Below, piece by piece: positions 7,584 through 10,635 of a stretch of 10,635 nucleotides of DNA (the stretch's first letter is position 1; each line of letters starts with the position of its first letter). Both the position numbers and the translations under genes were made by a program. This stretch comes from an uncultured Mollicutes bacterium (GTDB lineage Bacteria; Bacillota_I; Bacilli_A; RF39; UBA660): the NCBI GenBank assembly GCA_900543055.1, contig UQQI01000052.1:1-10635 (forward strand), in the 5' to 3' direction. The notes below the pieces were generated by a model. It saw only the letters and a program-made list of their open reading frames with translations, ran no database searches and was not told where the DNA came from.

Positions 7584-7614
7584 AAAAAAAAGAATACTAT
7601 AAATATAGCATTCT
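7584..7614 (-). terminator. Rho-independent terminator after the pilin-like gene
   Basis: On the minus strand AGAATGCTAT (7614-7605) and ATAGTATTCT (7600-7591) form a 10-base-pair stem with a single G-U pair and a 4-base loop (ATTT). Seven T residues follow immediately (7590-7584). It starts 14 bases after the stop codon of the 970-residue gene and separates that gene from addB. The plus-strand orientation lacks a T-run. Confidence 0.88.
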
Positions 7615-7628
7615 CATTTATATTATAA

Positions 7629-10541
7629 TTAGTACCCACATTTTGAAAAGCTTTGTCTATCATTTGATTTCGAAGCACAATTTCCTGCTCGGTCACATAT
7701 CTTATGTGAATAACCAATCCAACTATCAGAACATCCTAGTGTATCTCCAGCAGACCTAGCACCTCCATAGTTAACATCTTTATGATGTGTATTGTTTCTA
7801 GAATCCCAAGAACTAGTTACTCTCTTACCAAGTCCAGACAAATCATCTTTAAAATTAAGTTGCATATATGCATGGAATCCATTATTACCAGTATCTCCAC
7901 AATGTAATTTTACGTGAGTATATTTAGGATCCGTTTTATCAATTAAATAATTTGAATAAGTACAAGTCGTAGTTAAACCATATTGATTAGATACAACCAT
8001 TTTAACACTTCTATTTCCCTCTCCTGAAATACTTTTTGAAGTAACACTAACATTATTTTTTCCCCAGTTCTTCCAGCCACTAGAATTATCAGTATACCAC
8101 TCATAAGAAGTCGCTTTTGGTACAGTTGTTGTTCCAGCTTTAAACTTAAATGTAAAAGTTATAGAATTATTAGTCCAAGTACCTGCAGGAGTTGATGAAG
8201 AAACATCAGGACATTTTGGTGGTTTTCTCACAATTTTTACTTTTTGATTAGCAGGACAATCTCCAACATTTCCAGCATTATCTTCAAAAGACCCACCTTT
8301 ATTATTGCCAAGTGCTCCAGCCGTATTAGTGTCTATTTCCTCATTATATACAAAAGAAAACGATTGTTTTTTGCATCCACTTTCACTATCAGAACATTTT
8401 GCAGTTATTGTTCTAGTACCGGCTGTTACATCAGCGTTTCCACCACTTACCTTACAAGTTGGTGGAATTGTATCTCTCTTAATTTCAAAATTCGAACATT
8501 TTACATTATTTCCAGCATGGTCGTAAAAGTAATAATCATGTCCAACACCTGCTTCTGAAACACTCGCATTACTAACGTTCATATCAGTATTATAAGAATT
8601 TGATTTCGTAGAAACTGTACAACCACTTCCACTATCTCCACACGTTGCTGTTGCTGTAATAACTTTAGCATTCGTCCAGTCCCCGTTATATTTAACCCCA
8701 TCTGCTCTTACATCTAAATCACATGTTGGCTTTACTGTATCTATCCATACTTCCTTAGAAGATGTACTATCACTACAGTTTTCCGCTTGATCACATGCAC
8801 TAAATGAAACTGAGGTCTTACCATCATTTTTAATATCTACACTATTTTCTTCTATCCAAGAACCATTATTAACCTTATATCTATAATTTTTATGTCCTGA
8901 CATTGAATCTGTTCCAGATCCTGTTGCATAAACTCTTATACCACTTTTCTTATTATACCAGGTAAAAAAAGTATATTCATTTTCATTTTCTATTTTTTTT
9001 GCAGCAAATGTTGGTACAGGAGGAGCTGTTCTATCTAAATATGCTGAAATATTATACGAAACGTGATTTCCTGCAGCATCATATATTGTTAAAACTCCAT
9101 ATCTCTTACCTTCAACATTGAAACCAAAACTAATACTATCGGACATATTACCTCTATCAGAATTAGTAGGTTGAGAAAAACTACCAAACGCAGCATCAGG
9201 ATTAGAAAGACTAACATCATACTTTGCATCAGTAAGTCCACTAGCATTAGTTTCCCAAGTCCAGTGATCTAGATGTAAATTATCATCTACTTTAACAACA
9301 TATGTAACTCCATTTCCATAATTACTTTTATTCATCCAATTATTTACAAGTTTTGAATAATCATCATATTTAATCGTTGATGTCTCATTACTATCATTTA
9401 CTTTAATTGGTCCCAAAACTCTTGTACTACCAGAATATGCAGTAAGAGAAGCAGAAGGACTTACTAAATCTACGTTAACACGTACCTTACATAAAGTCTT
9501 ATTACCTGTCTCAGTATTACCAGCTAATTTAACATTATAGTTATCATATATTTCTATATAACTATTTTCAATACCCTTTTCAATATCAGAAAGTTTACCA
9601 TCATTATCTTCATCATATGGCCATGATTTAGAGAATTCCTCACGCTTACAACCACTACCTTCTCCATCACTACAACCAATAGTTATAACTCTATCTGAAA
9701 CTTTATCGCCTTTCTTTATCCATGAACCAACAGCAGGCTCATTTTTTATATTAGCATAATCACATATAGGTGCAACATTATCAACATATGTAACACCATT
9801 TATAGAATCAGATAAATCAATACTTGCAGACTCACCATTCTCATTAATAGCACTTACTTCAACATAAAATGTACTAACACCAGATAAATCTATATAATCA
9901 CTAAATTTCTTCTTAATATGCAAGTATTTTTTATTATTAGCACTTAAACTACCAGAGTTATATATCTCTTTTATATCATTTTCACCATTAAATTTACCAG
10001 AAATAGAATAACTATATCCACTTATATTAGCATCAGATGCTTCCTTTTTACTATCACCATAAATCTTAATTTCAAATGATGCATTCTTCAAATCATCTTT
10101 ATCACTAAAATTCAATAAAATTAAAGGTTTTTCTTTTTCAACAACAGCTTCTGGTTTTTCATCACCACAATAAATATATGGAGTATATACATATTCAGAT
10201 GCAGATTTTTTATAAATCTTAACATAAGAATTTTCCATACAGCTATCTCCATCTTCATTCTTAAGTTCCGTTGTTATATATTTTGCATCATTTAGTTCTT
10301 TTGCACTAACAATTGAAGAAGACCCAATCACTTTAGGTAATTTTTTAACATTGGATTGAAAATAACTCTCAGCAGCCATTTTTATAGTTTTCTTTTGAGA
10401 CTCACTAGTCTCTTTTTTAGCATTATTTATCATTCGTGTAACACCAGAAATAGCCAAACCAGAAAGTATTCCAATAATAACAATAGTTCCCAAAAGTTCA
10501 ACTAATGTAAACCCCTTTTTATTAATTTTACTTACCATCAT
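7629..10541 (-). CDS. Giant prepilin-signal protein with cysteine-rich Ig-like modules
   Basis: This 970-residue protein is predicted to be displayed on the cell surface. A 10-residue basic leader ends in KKG, then FTLVELLGTIVIIGILSGLAI: the prepilin peptidase site is G10/F11, with the conserved E15 (Glu5 of the mature form) and a hydrophobic helix to about residue 33. Residues 34-137 resemble a pilin head with one cysteine pair (C101, C125). From about 138 to the end it is a string of beta-sandwich-like modules joined by linkers such as DNVAP, DRTAP, DTVKP, DTIPP and DKTDP. Several carry a D-x-A-[G/E]-N motif typical of bacterial Ig-like repeats. By my count all 23 cysteines follow the membrane helix. 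An EF-hand loop lies at 310-321. The start at 10541 has AAGGTGG 7 bases upstream and fits better than the next ATG. It has its own promoter and terminator. Typical major pilins are about 100-200 residues, so it is more likely a tip adhesin or minor pilin. No other pilus gene is in the window, and its ligand is unknown. Confidence 0.88.
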   Translation of the reverse strand: MMVSKINKKGFTLVELLGTIVIIGILSGLAISGVTRMINNAKKETSESQKKTIKMAAESYFQSNVKKLPKVIGSSSIVSAKELNDAKYITTELKNEDGDSCMENSYVKIYKKSASEYVYTPYIYCGDEKPEAVVEKEKPLILLNFSDKDDLKNASFEIKIYGDSKKEASDANISGYSYSISGKFNGENDIKEIYNSGSLSANNKKYLHIKKKFSDYIDLSGVSTFYVEVSAINENGESASIDLSDSINGVTYVDNVAPICDYANIKNEPAVGSWIKKGDKVSDRVITIGCSDGEGSGCKREEFSKSWPYDEDNDGKLSDIEKGIENSYIEIYDNYNVKLAGNTETGNKTLCKVRVNVDLVSPSASLTAYSGSTRVLGPIKVNDSNETSTIKYDDYSKLVNNWMNKSNYGNGVTYVVKVDDNLHLDHWTWETNASGLTDAKYDVSLSNPDAAFGSFSQPTNSDRGNMSDSISFGFNVEGKRYGVLTIYDAAGNHVSYNISAYLDRTAPPVPTFAAKKIENENEYTFFTWYNKKSGIRVYATGSGTDSMSGHKNYRYKVNNGSWIEENSVDIKNDGKTSVSFSACDQAENCSDSTSSKEVWIDTVKPTCDLDVRADGVKYNGDWTNAKVITATATCGDSGSGCTVSTKSNSYNTDMNVSNASVSEAGVGHDYYFYDHAGNNVKCSNFEIKRDTIPPTCKVSGGNADVTAGTRTITAKCSDSESGCKKQSFSFVYNEEIDTNTAGALGNNKGGSFEDNAGNVGDCPANQKVKIVRKPPKCPDVSSSTPAGTWTNNSITFTFKFKAGTTTVPKATSYEWYTDNSSGWKNWGKNNVSVTSKSISGEGNRSVKMVVSNQYGLTTTCTYSNYLIDKTDPKYTHVKLHCGDTGNNGFHAYMQLNFKDDLSGLGKRVTSSWDSRNNTHHKDVNYGGARSAGDTLGCSDSWIGYSHKICDRAGNCASKSNDRQSFSKCGY
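8220..8729 (-). repeat. Two adjacent four-cysteine Ig-like modules (residues 605-774)
   Basis: Two tandem protein repeats share one layout: P-T-C at the start (C607, C696), a loop C-[G/S]-D-x3-S-G-C (CGDSGSGC at 634-641 and CSDSESGC at 716-723), a D-x-A-G-N motif (YDHAGN, EDNAGN) and a last cysteine (C682, C762) before the next linker. The even cysteine spacing suggests two disulfides per module. The repeats are diverged at the sequence level, so they are old duplications rather than recent copies. Confidence 0.75.
9468..9767 (-). repeat. Third four-cysteine module, with insertion (residues 259-358)
   Basis: This module follows the same plan as those at 8220-8729: P-I-C (C260), the loop CSDGEGSGC (C290 to C298) and a last cysteine (C351) before a VDLVSP linker. 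It is longer because of an insertion after the cysteine loop that carries an EF-hand-type sequence. It is separated from the other two by two modules with few or no cysteines. Confidence 0.65.
9579..9614 (-). other. EF-hand-type calcium-binding loop in the pilin-like protein
   Basis: Residues 310-321 read DEDNDGKLSDIE. Acidic or oxygen ligands occur at positions 1, 3, 5 and 12 (D310, D312, D314, E321), glycine at 6 and a hydrophobic residue at 8, a full match to the EF-hand loop consensus. It probably binds calcium outside the cell and stiffens the module. Binding is inferred from the motif only. Confidence 0.65.
10434..10541 (-). other. Type IV prepilin signal and membrane helix coding segment
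   Basis: The segment encodes a short leader with lysines at positions 5, 8 and 9, then G/FTLVE and about 22 hydrophobic residues. This is the class III signal cut and N-methylated by prepilin peptidase (PilD/ComC type). It directs the protein into the membrane and then possibly into a pilus or pseudopilus. The peptidase gene is not in this window. Confidence 0.9.
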
Positions 10542-10572
10542 AAAACAACCACCTTATTATAATATTAAAATA

Positions 10573-10581
10573 ATTATATCA
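10573..10581 (-). promoter_or_regulatory. Extended -10 promoter of the pilin-like gene
   Basis: On the minus strand TGATATAAT (10581-10573) is a perfect TGnTATAAT extended -10 box, 31 bases before the start codon, with the ribosome binding site AAGGTGG between them. Only a weak T-rich -35 candidate lies upstream. The remaining bases to the window end (10582-10635) are very AT-rich and show no gene. Confidence 0.6.
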
Positions 10582-10635
10582 TAATATTTTCATTTAAAAA
10601 GAAAAAATTTAAAAAAATCAATGTAAAAATAAAAT

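Noticed and set aside
7584..7614. Inverted repeat as an operator for addB
   Set aside because: The 10-base stem, 4-base loop and following seven T residues on the minus strand fit a terminator for the preceding gene, and it lies upstream of the addB -10 box.
8244..8558. Plus-strand open frames opposite the pilin-like gene (also 8305-8526)
   Set aside because: They lie wholly antisense to a well-supported gene, have no convincing ribosome binding site and their translations look like reverse complements of repeat-rich coding sequence.
1..10635. CRISPR array, tRNA, rRNA, insertion sequence or attachment site
   Set aside because: I saw no spaced direct repeats, cloverleaf, transposase motif or flanking target duplications. 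Gaps between genes are all short.

Overview
The window reads as a piece of an AT-rich, low-GC Gram-positive-type bacterial genome. Pointers are AddAB rather than RecBCD, strong AGGAGG-type ribosome binding sites, extended -10 promoters and a prepilin-type secreted protein. The composition and the style of the giant pilin-like protein suggest an uncultured gut Bacilli or Mollicutes-like lineage (the RF39 type), but that placement is inference. Tryptophan is encoded by TGG, and the long ORFs close under the standard bacterial code, so I see no sign that TGA is recoded. All six recognised genes lie on the minus strand, so the window is read here from right to left.

10635-7584: a monocistronic unit. 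An extended -10 promoter (10573-10581) drives a 970-residue protein (10541-7629). It has a type IV prepilin signal followed by a long string of cysteine-containing Ig-like modules, one of which carries an EF-hand loop. A clean rho-independent terminator (7614-7584) closes the unit.

7562-1046: a tightly packed operon with its own extended -10 promoter. Its genes are addB, addA (the two subunits of a helicase-nuclease for double-strand break processing), a low-molecular-weight protein tyrosine phosphatase and an unrecognised 218-residue protein. Successive genes overlap by 1, 8 and 11 bases, which suggests translational coupling. No terminator was seen after the last gene.

1033-65: a second promoter (TTGTAA-17-TATTAT) precedes a toxin-antitoxin pair. 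A 74-residue VbhA-like antitoxin carries the SxxxEG inhibitory motif, and it overlaps by 17 bases a class I Fic protein with an intact HPFxxGNGRxxR motif. A long hairpin and U-tract (114-65) end this unit.

1-60: a plus-strand terminator-like hairpin at the left edge, which probably ends a convergent gene or RNA lying outside the window. No tRNA, rRNA, CRISPR array or insertion sequence was seen. The only stretches without genes are shorter than about 125 bases.
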